Source of the DNA: Candidatus Palauibacter scopulicola
GTDB taxonomy: Bacteria > Gemmatimonadota > Gemmatimonadetes > Palauibacterales > Palauibacteraceae
Direction: 5' to 3'
NCBI RefSeq assembly: GCF_947581915.1
Contig: NZ_CANPWG010000047.1
Coordinates: 22,559 to 86,558 of the forward strand
Length of the DNA: 64,000 nucleotides
Below are positions 19,201 through 30,772 of the stretch, piece by piece. The notes beneath the pieces were generated by a model. The model saw only the letters and a list, made by a program, of their open reading frames with translations, was not told where the DNA came from and made no database searches. Numbering within the stretch: position 1 is the first letter of the stretch; each line of letters starts with the position of its first letter. Both the position numbers and the translations under genes were made by a program.

Positions 19201-20820
19201 CTAGTGCTCGATGCCGTACTTCCGGATCTTGCGGTAGATCGTGCGTTCGCCGATGCCGAGAGCCTCCGCGGCCCTGCGCCGGTTGCCTCCGGCCTGGCGG
19301 AGCACCGCGATGATCGCCGCGCGCTCGATCTCCTCCATCGTCATCCCAGGCCGGATCGCGATCATGTCCGGTTCCTCGGGGGTGGGACCGTCCTCCGTCG
19401 ATGAGATAGTCTCGGCGCCGGTCGTACCGATCGCCTCGACCGCGTCGGTGATGTCGATCTCGATCGCGTCCTCGACGTCCTCCCCCACCCCGCTCCGGGC
19501 GGGGGCCGCAGGGAGTTGGCGAGCGCCCGACCTGTAGGCCTCGAACTCCCGCTTGAGGTCATCGATGTCCACCTTGAGGTCGACGAGGGTGCGGAAGACG
19601 AACGCGAGTTGCGGAGAACTCGGGAGGTGTCCGGCGCCTGCGTCGACCGAAGGCGCGATGCGTGCGGGGGACGGCACGAGGCTCACGCCCCCCGACCGGA
19701 TCTCGGGGGGGATGTCCTCGGGACGGATCACGGACCCGGGCGCGAGCACGACCATGGACTCGATCAGGTTGCGGAGTTCCCGAACGTTCCCCGGCCAGTC
19801 GTAGTCGAGGAGGATCTGGAGCGCCTCGGGCGCGAGTCCTCGGAACTCACGGTCGTGCTGACGGCTGAACTCCGAGATGAAGCGGCGGATGAGGACGGGG
19901 ATGTCGCGGCGCCGCTCGCGGAGCGGGGGGACGTGGACGTTGAGGACGTTGAGGCGGTAGTACAGGTCGCGGCGGAACTCCCCGGTCTCGACCGCCTGTC
20001 TGAGGTCGCGGTTCGTCGCGGCGACGACGCGGACGCTGACCTGGATCTCGTGGTCCCCGCCCACCCTCATGAAGCGGCGGCTCTCGAGCACCCTCAGAAG
20101 CCGCGTCTGGGTGGGGAGCGGCATCTCCGCGATCTCGTCGAGGAGGAGCGTGCCGCCATCGGCGAGTTCGAACATCCCCCGCCGCAGCGAGGTCGCGCCG
20201 GTGAAGGCACCCTTCTCGTGTCCGAACAGTTCGGATTCGAGCAGCGACTCGGGGAGGGCGGCGCAGTTCACCGCGATGAAGGCCCTGGCGCGCCTCGGCG
20301 ACAGCCGGTGGAAGGCCCGAGCCACGAGTTCCTTTCCGGTCCCGCTCTCGCCCGTGAGGAGGACGGTGCTCATCACGGGGGCGATCATGTGCACCCGCTC
20401 GAGGATCTCGCGCACGGCCTCGGTACGCCCGATGATCCCCGTCTGCCGCTGGAGGTCGTAGCGGTCGAGGTGCGTCTGCAGGACGACCCGCACCTCGTCG
20501 GGGTCGACGGGAAGCGAGAGCGCCTCGTCGAGATCGAAGGACCGCGCCAGCCGCCGGCGCGCGTCCGGGTGGGTCTCCTCCGTGAGTCCGAGCACGGGAG
20601 GCCGCGGAATCTCCGCCTCGAACAGTCCGCGCATCGCGGCGGCGCGCGATTCGCCGGGAGGGCCCGTGAGGATGAGCGCGACCTCGGCCGCCCCGCCCAG
20701 CCGTCCCTCGAGTTCGCGCACGGACTCCACGAACTCGACCTCGTGCCCGTCGGCCTGCGCGGCCTGCCGGACGGCGATGGCGGCCTCCACCGCGCGCCCG
20801 TCAACGAAGACGCCCGCCAT
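19201..20820 (-). CDS. NtrC-type sigma-54 activator with degenerate receiver
   Basis: A 539-residue enhancer-binding protein. Residues 1-120 are receiver-like but lack the phospho-acceptor Asp (the strand-3 end reads [10 protein letters not shown]) and the strand-5 lysine (LSLPVDP), so it cannot be phosphorylated in the usual way. The AAA+ domain has Walker A GESGTGKE, the sigma-54-contact loop GAFTGA, Walker [11 protein letters not shown], and an intact RELRN arginine-finger region. A coiled coil and Asp/Glu-rich linker follow, and the protein ends in a Fis-type helix-turn-helix ([19 protein letters not shown]). The ATG overlaps the end of the GcvT-MogA gene by one base (TGATG). No kinase gene is nearby; control by protein binding or expression level is possible. 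Target genes are unknown. Confidence 0.93.
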   Translation of the reverse strand: MAGVFVDGRAVEAAIAVRQAAQADGHEVEFVESVRELEGRLGGAAEVALILTGPPGESRAAAMRGLFEAEIPRPPVLGLTEETHPDARRRLARSFDLDEALSLPVDPDEVRVVLQTHLDRYDLQRQTGIIGRTEAVREILERVHMIAPVMSTVLLTGESGTGKELVARAFHRLSPRRARAFIAVNCAALPESLLESELFGHEKGAFTGATSLRRGMFELADGGTLLLDEIAEMPLPTQTRLLRVLESRRFMRVGGDHEIQVSVRVVAATNRDLRQAVETGEFRRDLYYRLNVLNVHVPPLRERRRDIPVLIRRFISEFSRQHDREFRGLAPEALQILLDYDWPGNVRELRNLIESMVVLAPGSVIRPEDIPPEIRSGGVSLVPSPARIAPSVDAGAGHLPSSPQLAFVFRTLVDLKVDIDDLKREFEAYRSGARQLPAAPARSGVGEDVEDAIEIDITDAVEAIGTTGAETISSTEDGPTPEEPDMIAIRPGMTMEEIERAAIIAVLRQAGGNRRRAAEALGIGERTIYRKIRKYGIEH

Positions 20821-22402
20821 CAGCCGCCCGGGGCGTTCACGGTCTCGCCGCGGAGCAGATCGACCGCGTGGTCGATGACGGACTCGAGTGCGGCGAGGCC
20901 GTCGGAGACGCCGCCCGGGCTTCCGGGCAGATTGATGATGAGCGTCTCGCCGCGGATTCCCGCAAGCCCGCGGCCGAGCGCGGCGTACGGCGTCGACTCG
21001 GCGCCGGCGCGGCGCAGCATCTCGGCGATCCCCGGCGCGTGGCGCTCAAGGACGGTGCGCATCGCCTCGGGCGTCACGTCGCGCGCCGCGAGCCCGATGC
21101 CGCCGGTCGTGAGTACGACATCGACCCCACGTACGTCGCACCAGTGCCGGAGGCGGGAGCTGATCGCGTCGCTCTCGCAGGGCACGACATCGGCCCCGGA
21201 CAGCGAGTAGGCGCGCCCCCGGATCCACTTCCCGATGAGATCCCCGGAACCGTCCGCCCGCTCCCCGGCGTGTACGGCATCGGAGATCGTGATGACGGCG
21301 ATCCGCGGCGCGATCCGGTGCAGCGAGCCGCGCGGATAGAAGGGCGGGCGGACGACCTCGGCGGCGATCGCCTTCCCCCGGATCATGATTTCGACCGCGG
21401 CGCCGAACCCGGCGGCCACCGGCAGGTAGGCCGTCGCGATCCCGTGCCCCATGGAAGGACTCACGGTGCCGCTGCGGACGACGGCGACGGCCTCCCCGTC
21501 GAATCGCACGTCGTAGCCCGGCCGCGGGAAGCCCCGCTCGAGCAGTCTCAGGAAGCGCAGCTTGCGGGTGAGGCCGGCGGCGCGCTGGGCGGCGAGGGCT
21601 TCCGCGCCCACGAAGTCGCCCTTGGCGTGCTTCACGAGCCACCCGAGCCCGGCCTCGAGCGCGGTCGTCTCGTCGTCCACGTCGTTGCCGTACAGGGCGT
21701 AGCCCATCTCGAGCCGGAGCGAGTCGCGGGCTCCCAGGCCCGTGGGGACGGCGCCGGCCTCGACCAGCGCCCGCCACATCGGCACCGCGCTCGCATTCGG
21801 CATGTAGAGTTCGAACCCGATCTCCCCCGTGTATCCGGTCCGACTGATGACGCACGGCGCGCCCGCGACGTCTCCGTGCACGAAGCGATAGTACCCGATC
21901 TCCGTCAGCGGCCGGTCGGTCAGCGGCGCCAGGATCACTTCCGCCAGCGGACCCTGGAGGGCGAGGAGGGCGATCCCGTCGCTCTCGTCCGTCATCTCCA
22001 CGTCAAAGTCCCGCGCGAGCCCGCTCAGGTGCGTCCAGTCCTTGGCCATGTTGGCCGCGTTCACGACGAGCCGGTAATCCGCCTCGCCCATGCAGTAGAC
22101 GATGAGGTCGTCGATGACGCCGCCGGTCTCGTGGCACATCGCGCTGTACTGGGCGTCTCCCGGCTCCAGGCGCGAGGGGTCGTTCGTGGTCGCGTAGGCC
22201 ACGAACGCCTGCGCGTCCCCGCCGCGGACACGGAACTCTCCCATGTGGGAGACGTCGAACAGGCCCGCCTTCTCCCGCACGGCCTGGTGTTCGGCCCTGA
22301 TGCCGGTCGGATACTGGACGGGCATCGCGTAGCCGGCGAAGGGGACGATCTTCCCGCCCAGCCGGACGTGTTCCTCGAACAGCGGGGTTTCTTTCAGGTC
22401 CT

Positions 22403-22406
<4 letters not shown>
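20820..22406 (-). CDS. gcvT: fused GcvT aminomethyltransferase and MogA/MoaB-like molybdopterin adenylyltransferase
   Basis: A single 528-codon frame encodes two complete proteins. Residues 1-364 match the T protein of the glycine cleavage system, from [20 protein letters not shown] through [11 protein letters not shown] and the [13 protein letters not shown] strand to the C-terminal barrel. Residues 365-528 match MogA/MoaB ([31 protein letters not shown], and the LPGSPGG motif near the end). No stop codon or internal ATG/GTG/TTG sits at the junction, so this is a true linker-less fusion in this sequence. Both parts are full length. The GTG start overlaps the argF stop. T protein makes methylene-THF from glycine; MogA adenylates molybdopterin. 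No functional tie is known. Confidence 0.88.
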
Positions 22407-23320
<914 letters not shown>

Positions 23321-23340
23321 GGCTTCGTGAGTACCTCGGT

Positions 23341-24791
<1,451 letters not shown>

Positions 24792-24795
<4 letters not shown>

Positions 24796-25349
24796 GGCTC
24801 GTTTCCGTTGCCGTCGGCGTCCGCGAGTTCGAGCACCGTGATCTCGCGGTTCGTGTACACGCAGATCTCCGCCGCGATCTCGAGCGCCTGCCGGGCCACC
24901 TCGGCGGCGGGCAGATCCGTCCGGCGGGCGAGGGCCCGAGCGGCGGCGAGCGCGTGCGGCCCCCCGGAACCGAGCGCGAGAATGCCGTCGTCCGGTTCGA
25001 TGACCTCTCCCGTGCCGGCGATGAGCAGGCTCGTCTCCCGGTCGGCGACGGCGAGCAGCGCCTCGAGCCGCCGAAGATAGCGGTCGCTCCGCCACTCCTT
25101 CGCGAGTTCCACCGCCGCGCGTGTGAGGTGGCGCGGGTAGCGTTCGAGTTGCGCCTCGAACTTCTCGAACAGGGTGAGCGCATCGGCGACGCCGCCGGCG
25201 AAGCCCGCCAGGATCCGACCGTCGCGCATGGTGCGGAGCTTGCTCGCCTTCGCCTTGACGACGGTCTCCCCCATCGTCACCTGGCCGTCACCCGCCATCG
25301 CGACCTCCCCTCCGACCCGAACGCAGAGGATCGTTGTGGCTCGTATCAT
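24792..25349 (-). CDS. hslV: HslV threonine peptidase subunit
   Basis: A 185-residue proteasome-like peptidase. It begins MIRATTIL; removal of the leading residues exposes the catalytic Thr in TTIL, which fits the HslV consensus. Other HslV marks are [13 protein letters not shown], followed by [17 protein letters not shown] and [19 protein letters not shown]. The start was set at the ATG at 25349, because it places the catalytic Thr close to the N-terminus; a frame extension 27 bases longer exists but has no clear reason. It overlaps hslU by four bases and follows xerC by 16 bases. Confidence 0.95.
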
Positions 25350-25365
25350 GCTCTTCACTCTCCTC

Positions 25366-26310
25366 TCACTCTCCACCGCGCGGGTGGGCCCGGGAGTGTA
25401 CGCGCTTGAGGCGGTCCACGGATGTGTGCGTGTAGATCCGGGTCGTGCTCAGACTCGCGTGTCCCAGCATCTCCTTCACCGAGACGAGGTCCGCGCCGCG
25501 ATCGAGAAGGTGGGTCGCGAAGGAGTGGCGCAGCGAATGCGTGGTCAGACGGTCGCCCTCCGCGACCCGCGCAAGCTGGGCCGTCACGTCGCGCTGGATC
25601 TGCCGCCGCGAGAGGCGGGTGCCGCGAACGGAGAGGAACGCGGCGCGGGAGGCGCTTTCCCCCCGTTTCCCGAAATAGGCGCCGAGCGCTTCCGAGGCGC
25701 GGCGGCCGAGAGGGACCACCCGCTCCTTCCCGCCCTTCCCGAGCGCTCGGACCTGCCCCGTGTGGCGGTCCACGGCGGTCACGTCGAGGCCCTGCACCTC
25801 CGCCAGGCGCAGTCCGCACGAGTACAGCAACTCGAGGAGGGCCCAGCGCCGGAGCGCCACCGCGGACCCGTCCCGTCGCGCCGCCTCGCCCGCGGAATCG
25901 AGCAGTTCGCGGGCGTCCTCTTCGCTCAGGAAGGAGGGCAGCGTCCGGTCGCGGCGGGGGGTGCGGACGAGCCGGGCCGGGCTGGCTTCCACCCGGTCCG
26001 TGCGCCGGAGGAAGGCGAAGAAGGCGCGCACGGCGGCGAGCTTGCGGGCGATCGAGGAACGCTTCAGCCCGCGCGACTCCAGGTGTCCCATGAAGGAACG
26101 GATGGACAGGCGATGCACGTCCGCCCAGCCCCAGTCGTGCGTCCCCTCGTACGCGCTCACGAAGGCCTCGAACTGGCCGAGGTCGCGGCGGTATGCGGAC
26201 ACGGTGTTGGGGGACAGCCGGCGCTCGGAGCGGGCGTAGCGAAGGAAGTCGTCGACCCATGCACGTCGAGCTCGCGCCCCCGAGTCGGCGGGCGCGGACG
26301 TCCCGGTCAT
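25366..26310 (-). CDS. xerC: tyrosine recombinase XerC/XerD-type
   Basis: A 314-residue site-specific recombinase that resolves chromosome dimers at dif sites. The catalytic set is complete: Arg in [12 protein letters not shown], Lys in [10 protein letters not shown], the [12 protein letters not shown] box, the LGHASLSTT histidine and the nucleophilic Tyr in RIYTH. The N-terminal SAM-like DNA-binding domain occupies residues 15-100. The start is the ATG at 26310, which overlaps the topA stop. Its placement between topA and hslV is the same as in Firmicutes, and supports XerC rather than an integrase of a mobile element. No partner xerD is in the window. Confidence 0.93.
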   Translation of the reverse strand: MTGTSAPADSGARARRAWVDDFLRYARSERRLSPNTVSAYRRDLGQFEAFVSAYEGTHDWGWADVHRLSIRSFMGHLESRGLKRSSIARKLAAVRAFFAFLRRTDRVEASPARLVRTPRRDRTLPSFLSEEDARELLDSAGEAARRDGSAVALRRWALLELLYSCGLRLAEVQGLDVTAVDRHTGQVRALGKGGKERVVPLGRRASEALGAYFGKRGESASRAAFLSVRGTRLSRRQIQRDVTAQLARVAEGDRLTTHSLRHSFATHLLDRGADLVSVKEMLGHASLSTTRIYTHTSVDRLKRVHSRAHPRGGE

Positions 26311-28862
26311 TTTCTCGACGACTTCTTGCGGGAGCCGCCGCGCCGCCCCCCCGCCTTTCGGGTCGCGTCGCGCTCCCTCCGCTTCTTCAGCAGGTCCAGC
26401 GCCACGTCCAGCGTGACCTCGTCGGGCTCCATCCCCCTGGGCAGCGACGCGTTCGTCGTGCCGTGTTTCACGTAGGGACCGTAGCGACCCTTGTAGATCG
26501 CGATCGGCTCGCCGTCATCCGGGTGCGCGCCGACTTCCCGCAGCGGCGTGGCGCTCGCCCGGCGGCCCCGCGTCTTGGGCGCGGAGAGCAGCTCCATGGC
26601 GCGCTCGAAGGTGATGTCGAGCGGGTCGTCGCTCTCCGTCAGCGAGCGGTAGTCCGACTGGTGGACGACGTACGGGCCGTAGCGCCCGATGCCCACCTTC
26701 ACCGGGTCGCCGCTCTGCGGGTGCGCGCCGAGCGGGGCGGGCATGGCGAGCAGTTTGAGCGCCGTCGCCAGCGAGACATCCTCCGGCCGCATGTTCTTCG
26801 GGAGGGAGGCGCGTTTCGGCTTCTGTCCGTCCGCCCGCTCGCCCCGCTGGACGTAGGGGCCGAAGCGCCCCTCCATGAGGTAGATGGCCTCCCCGGAATC
26901 GGGGTCCTCCCCCAGACGGTCCGGACCTTCCGCCCGCTTCCGCAGGAGGTCGATCGCCTGCTCCTCGCTGAGGTCGGCCGGGGCGACGTCGTCGGGGAGG
27001 GACGCGGTGAGCCGGTCGCCGTTCTTCTCGAGTTCGAGGAAGGGCCCGTAGCGGCCGATCCGCACGCGGGGAGTGAGGTCCTGGAGCCGCACGGTCGAGG
27101 CTTCGCGCGGGTCGATGGCCGCTTCGCGCTCGACGAGTCGCGCTTCGAGACCGTCTCCGCCGCTGTAGAAATCCCCGAGGTAGGCGCGCCAGTCCACGTT
27201 GCCGCGAGCGATCTCGTCCAGCGCATCCTCCATCTCGGAGGTGAACCCGGTGTCGACGAGGTTCGGGAAGTGATCCTCGAGGAGGCCGGTTACCGCGAAG
27301 GCGATGAACGTGGGGACGAGTTGCTTGTTCTGTCGTACGGCGTACCCTCGATCGACGACGGTAGAGATAATGGCAGCGTACGTGGAGGGACGCCCGATGC
27401 CGTCCGCCTCCAGTTCCTTCACGAGCGCCGCGTCCGTGAAGCGGGGGGGCGGCTTCGTCTCGTGCTTCCGGCTCTCCAGCTTGCGCTTCTCGAGCGTCTG
27501 ACCCTCGCGCAAGTCCGGGAGGACCGTCTCCTGGTTCTCCAGCGCCGCGTCCGGATCGTCGGAGCCTTCGACGTAGGCGCGGAAGAAGCCGGGGAATTCG
27601 ATGACCTTCCCCGCGGCCCGGAAGCGCGCCTCCTCCGCATCCACCTGCACGGTCAGGTGCCGCAGCCGGGCATCGGCCATCTGCGTCGCGACCGCGCGTC
27701 GCCAGATCAGCTCGTAGAGCGCCTTCTGCCGGCCGGTGAGTCCGAGTTCATCCGCGGTCCGCATGTCGGTGCCGGCCGGACGAATCGCCTCGTGGGCCTC
27801 CTGCGCCGAGCGGGACTTCGTCTTGTAGCGCCGTGGGGCCGGGCTCAGGTACTCCTTCCCGTATCGGGCCGCCACGCGGCTCCGGATCGCCGTGATCGCG
27901 GCTTCGGAGAGTGTGACGGAATCGGTCCTCATGTAGGTGATGCGGCCGGCCTCGTAGAGCGCCTGGGCGGTCCGCATCGTCTCCCGGGCCCCGAGGTTCA
28001 GCTTGCGGTTGGCCTCCTGCTGGAGGGTCGCCGTCGTGAAGGGAGGATACGGGCTCCGCTTCGACCGCTTCTCCCGCAGGCTGACGACCGTGAAGGCGGC
28101 GTCGGCCAACCGCGCGCGGAGCGCCTCGGCGCGTTCCCGGTCCAGCAGGACGACCTTGCGGCCGGGCTTGAGGGCGCCGGTGCGCTCGTCGAAATCCCGG
28201 CCCGTCGCGATCGCCACCCCGTCGAGGGCGGCGAGGTCGGCCGTGAAGACTCCCCCGTCCGCGGCGAGGTGCGCGCGCAGGCGCCACCAGGCGCCGCTCC
28301 GGAAGGCGCGCCGCTCCCGTTCGCGCTCCACGAGCAGGCGTACGGCGACCGACTGCACGCGGCCCGCCGAGAGCCCCGGCTTGATCTTCTTCCACAGGAG
28401 CGGGGAGACCCTGTACCCGACGAGACGATCCAGAATCCTGCGCGCCTGCTGGGCCTCGATGCGGGGGAGGTCGATCTCGCCCGGCTCCTTGAGCGCCTCG
28501 AGCACGGCGCTCTTCGTGATCTCGTTGAACGTGATGCGGTGGAACCGCTCCCGGAGCGACCGCTTCCGCTGGGTCAGGGCCTCGACGATGTGATAGGCGA
28601 TCGCCTCGCCCTCCCGGTCGGGGTCCGTGGCGAGAAGGATGGAATCCGCCTTCGCCGCCGCCGCGCGCAGCTTGCGGAGGACGGGTTCCTTCCCCTCGAT
28701 CGTGACGTACTCCGGCTCGAACCCCTTATCGACGTCGACGCCGAGGCCGCTTCTGGGGAGGTCCCGGACGTGTCCGACGGATGCCTGCACGCTGAATCCG
28801 GCCCCGAGATACGACTCCAGGGTGCGGGCCTTCGCCGGCGACTCCACGATGACGAGATTCAC
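26307..28862 (-). CDS. topA: DNA topoisomerase I
   Basis: An 851-residue type IA topoisomerase that relaxes negative supercoils. The TOPRIM motif is [11 protein letters not shown] (residues 2-12) and [15 protein letters not shown]. The active-site tyrosine is in ITYMRTDS. The C-terminus contains successive GRYGPYV-type repeats (about four), and ends in a lysine/arginine-rich tail ([12 protein letters not shown]). No CxxC zinc finger is visible, unlike E. coli TopA; this form with extra repeats occurs in several phyla. The start is the ATG at 28862, 10 bases after the aroK stop. The stop overlaps xerC. Confidence 0.96.
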   Translation of the reverse strand: MNLVIVESPAKARTLESYLGAGFSVQASVGHVRDLPRSGLGVDVDKGFEPEYVTIEGKEPVLRKLRAAAAKADSILLATDPDREGEAIAYHIVEALTQRKRSLRERFHRITFNEITKSAVLEALKEPGEIDLPRIEAQQARRILDRLVGYRVSPLLWKKIKPGLSAGRVQSVAVRLLVERERERRAFRSGAWWRLRAHLAADGGVFTADLAALDGVAIATGRDFDERTGALKPGRKVVLLDRERAEALRARLADAAFTVVSLREKRSKRSPYPPFTTATLQQEANRKLNLGARETMRTAQALYEAGRITYMRTDSVTLSEAAITAIRSRVAARYGKEYLSPAPRRYKTKSRSAQEAHEAIRPAGTDMRTADELGLTGRQKALYELIWRRAVATQMADARLRHLTVQVDAEEARFRAAGKVIEFPGFFRAYVEGSDDPDAALENQETVLPDLREGQTLEKRKLESRKHETKPPPRFTDAALVKELEADGIGRPSTYAAIISTVVDRGYAVRQNKQLVPTFIAFAVTGLLEDHFPNLVDTGFTSEMEDALDEIARGNVDWRAYLGDFYSGGDGLEARLVEREAAIDPREASTVRLQDLTPRVRIGRYGPFLELEKNGDRLTASLPDDVAPADLSEEQAIDLLRKRAEGPDRLGEDPDSGEAIYLMEGRFGPYVQRGERADGQKPKRASLPKNMRPEDVSLATALKLLAMPAPLGAHPQSGDPVKVGIGRYGPYVVHQSDYRSLTESDDPLDITFERAMELLSAPKTRGRRASATPLREVGAHPDDGEPIAIYKGRYGPYVKHGTTNASLPRGMEPDEVTLDVALDLLKKRRERDATRKAGGRRGGSRKKSSRK

Positions 28863-28872
28863 GGGCTGTCTC

Positions 28873-29460
28873 TCAACTCTCCTGTTGTCCTTCCGTTGGT
28901 CCTTCCGTCGGTCCTTCCCTGCCTCCCTGCCGGCCGGCGGCGAAATGCCGCAGACTCCTCAGCGCTACCTCCACGACATCTTCCGGTTCCCGGCCATCCG
29001 TCTCCAGTACGACCTCGGCCTCCGCGTAGGCGGCCTCCCGCGCCGCGAGCAGCGCGGCGAGCGCGGCTTCGGGGTCGGGCCCGGCCAGCAGAGGCCGGAC
29101 CTCGGCGCCCTCCTGGGAGAGGCGATGGATCGCGGTCTCGGGGCGCACGCGCAACCAGACGCGTACCCGGCCGTCGGAGGAACGGTCGATGTCCCGGCGC
29201 GCCATCCACCCGCCCCCGGTCGCGACGACCACGTCTTTTTCCCGGGCCACGCGGGCGGCGGCGGCGGCCTCGAGCCGCCGGAACTCGCCTTCCCCGCGGC
29301 GGCGGAATACGCGCGAGATCGATTCGCCGGCTCGCGCCTCGATCTCGCGGTCCAGGTCGACGAACCGGTAGCCCAGACGCCGCGCGAGGATCGGGCCCAT
29401 GGTGCTCTTCCCCGATCCGGAGAGACCGACGAGCCAGATCTTTCCGGGTACGCCCGCCAC
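28873..29460 (-). CDS. aroK: shikimate kinase
   Basis: A 195-residue P-loop kinase phosphorylating shikimate on its 3-hydroxyl in aromatic amino acid synthesis. The P-loop is LVGLSGSGKST (residues 10-20). Shikimate binding uses the DLDREIE and VVVATGGGW motifs. The lid contains RPLLAG. The C-terminal tail holds a GPTEGPTEGQQ repeat encoded by short tandem repeats, which looks like a dispensable extension. The gene starts 1 base past the stop of aroC, the enzyme two steps later in the same pathway, so the pair is co-translated. Confidence 0.94.
   Translation of the reverse strand: MAGVPGKIWLVGLSGSGKSTMGPILARRLGYRFVDLDREIEARAGESISRVFRRRGEGEFRRLEAAAAARVAREKDVVVATGGGWMARRDIDRSSDGRVRVWLRVRPETAIHRLSQEGAEVRPLLAGPDPEAALAALLAAREAAYAEAEVVLETDGREPEDVVEVALRSLRHFAAGRQGGREGPTEGPTEGQQES
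28884..28919. repeat. three 12-bp tandem repeats in the 3' end of aroK
   Basis: Plus-strand units GTTGTCCTTCCG, TTGGTCCTTCCG and TCGGTCCTTCCC lie head to tail. Read on the minus strand they encode the REGPTEGPTEGQQ tail of shikimate kinase. The repeat could change number by slippage without breaking the frame. Confidence 0.75.
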
Positions 29461-29461
29461 G

Positions 29462-30655
29462 TCACCCCGCGTCCTCGAGTCGGGCGAGGTAACTGACCAC
29501 GTTGGAGCGCATCTCCGCGAGGCTGTCGCCGCCGAACTTCTCGATCCACGCGTCCGCCAGCACCAGCGCCATCATCGCCTCCCCCACGATCCCGGCGGCC
29601 GGCACCGCGCACACGTCGCTGCGCTCGAGGACCGCCTTGGCGGGCTCACCGGTCCGTGTGTCCACGCTGTCCAGGGGGCGGCGCAGCGAACTGAGCGGCT
29701 TCATCGCCACACGGGCGACGATATCGCCTCCCGTCGTCATCCCGCCTTCCAGGCCTCCCGCGTTGTTCCGCCGCCGCCTGTAGCCTCCGCTCCCGCGAAG
29801 CGCCGGATCCCGTTCGATCTCGTCGTGGACGTCGGACCCGCGGTGACGCGCGGCTTCGAAGCCCATCCCGATCTCGACCCCCTTCATCGCGTGGATCGAC
29901 ATCATAGCTCCGCCGATCCGGCCGCCGAGGCGGGTCTCCCAGGTGACGTGGCTGCCGAGGCCCACGGGCACACCGCGCGCGACGACCTCGAATACGCCTC
30001 CCAGCGAATCGCCGGCACGGCGGGCCGCGTCGATCGCGTCGACCATGGCGATGGTCGCATCGGGGTCGATGCAGCGCACGACCGACGCGTCGGCCACGGC
30101 GATCAGATCCTCCGGCAGCGGCAACCCGCGCGACGCTTCCACCGGACCGATCGACACCACGTGACTCTCGACGCGCACGCCGAACTCCCCCAGCAGCCGC
30201 TTGGCCACGGCCCCGGCGGCGACGCGGGCGGCGGTCTCCCGCGCACTCGCCCGCTCGAGGATGTCGCGGGCGTCCGTCCGCCCGTACTTGAGCATCCCCG
30301 CGAGATCGGCGTGCCCCGGCCGCGGCAGGTACACCCGGCGCAGGCGTTCGTCGTCGTCCACCTCCGGCGCTTCGACCGCCATCGCCGCGCCCCAGTTCCT
30401 GAAGTCGCGGTTGGGGATCCGGACCGCGACCGGAGCCCCGAGCGTCTCGCCGAGGCGCACGCCGCCGAAGATCTCGCCCACATCCTTCTCGATCTTCATG
30501 CGGCCCCCACGGCCGTGCCCGCCCTGCCGGCGCGCCAGCTCCCGCGCGATATCCTCAGGCGCAAGCGCCAGCCCGGCGGGGATCCCCTCCAGCACGGCGA
30601 CCACGGCGGGGCCGTGCGTCTCGCCTGCCGTGGTCAGCCTCAGACACCTCAGCAT
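29462..30655 (-). CDS. aroC: chorismate synthase
   Basis: A 397-residue FMN-dependent enzyme that converts EPSP to chorismate. Signatures include LRLTTAGETHGPAV at the N-terminus (GESHGP in the classic form), RRQGGHGRGGRM, GRTDARDILERASARETAARVAAG, and the GGMTTGGDIVARVAMKPLSS segment. The middle contains the conserved SIHAMKGVEIGMGFE motif. The start is the ATG at 30655. Only one base separates its stop from the aroK start. It is preceded by the type IV pilus operon with a 117-base gap, so aroC may have a promoter of its own or be read from pilQ. Confidence 0.97.
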   Translation of the reverse strand: MLRCLRLTTAGETHGPAVVAVLEGIPAGLALAPEDIARELARRQGGHGRGGRMKIEKDVGEIFGGVRLGETLGAPVAVRIPNRDFRNWGAAMAVEAPEVDDDERLRRVYLPRPGHADLAGMLKYGRTDARDILERASARETAARVAAGAVAKRLLGEFGVRVESHVVSIGPVEASRGLPLPEDLIAVADASVVRCIDPDATIAMVDAIDAARRAGDSLGGVFEVVARGVPVGLGSHVTWETRLGGRIGGAMMSIHAMKGVEIGMGFEAARHRGSDVHDEIERDPALRGSGGYRRRRNNAGGLEGGMTTGGDIVARVAMKPLSSLRRPLDSVDTRTGEPAKAVLERSDVCAVPAAGIVGEAMMALVLADAWIEKFGGDSLAEMRSNVVSYLARLEDAG

Positions 30656-30772
30656 TCAGTCCTCATCCTGCGAACTCTGCGTGAACATCGTGTGGATCGC
30701 TCCTCATCGAACGGCCCTTCCAACGGCGGGAAAAGGATGCGCCGAGGGCGGGAGCCGCAACCTGCCGTCCCC

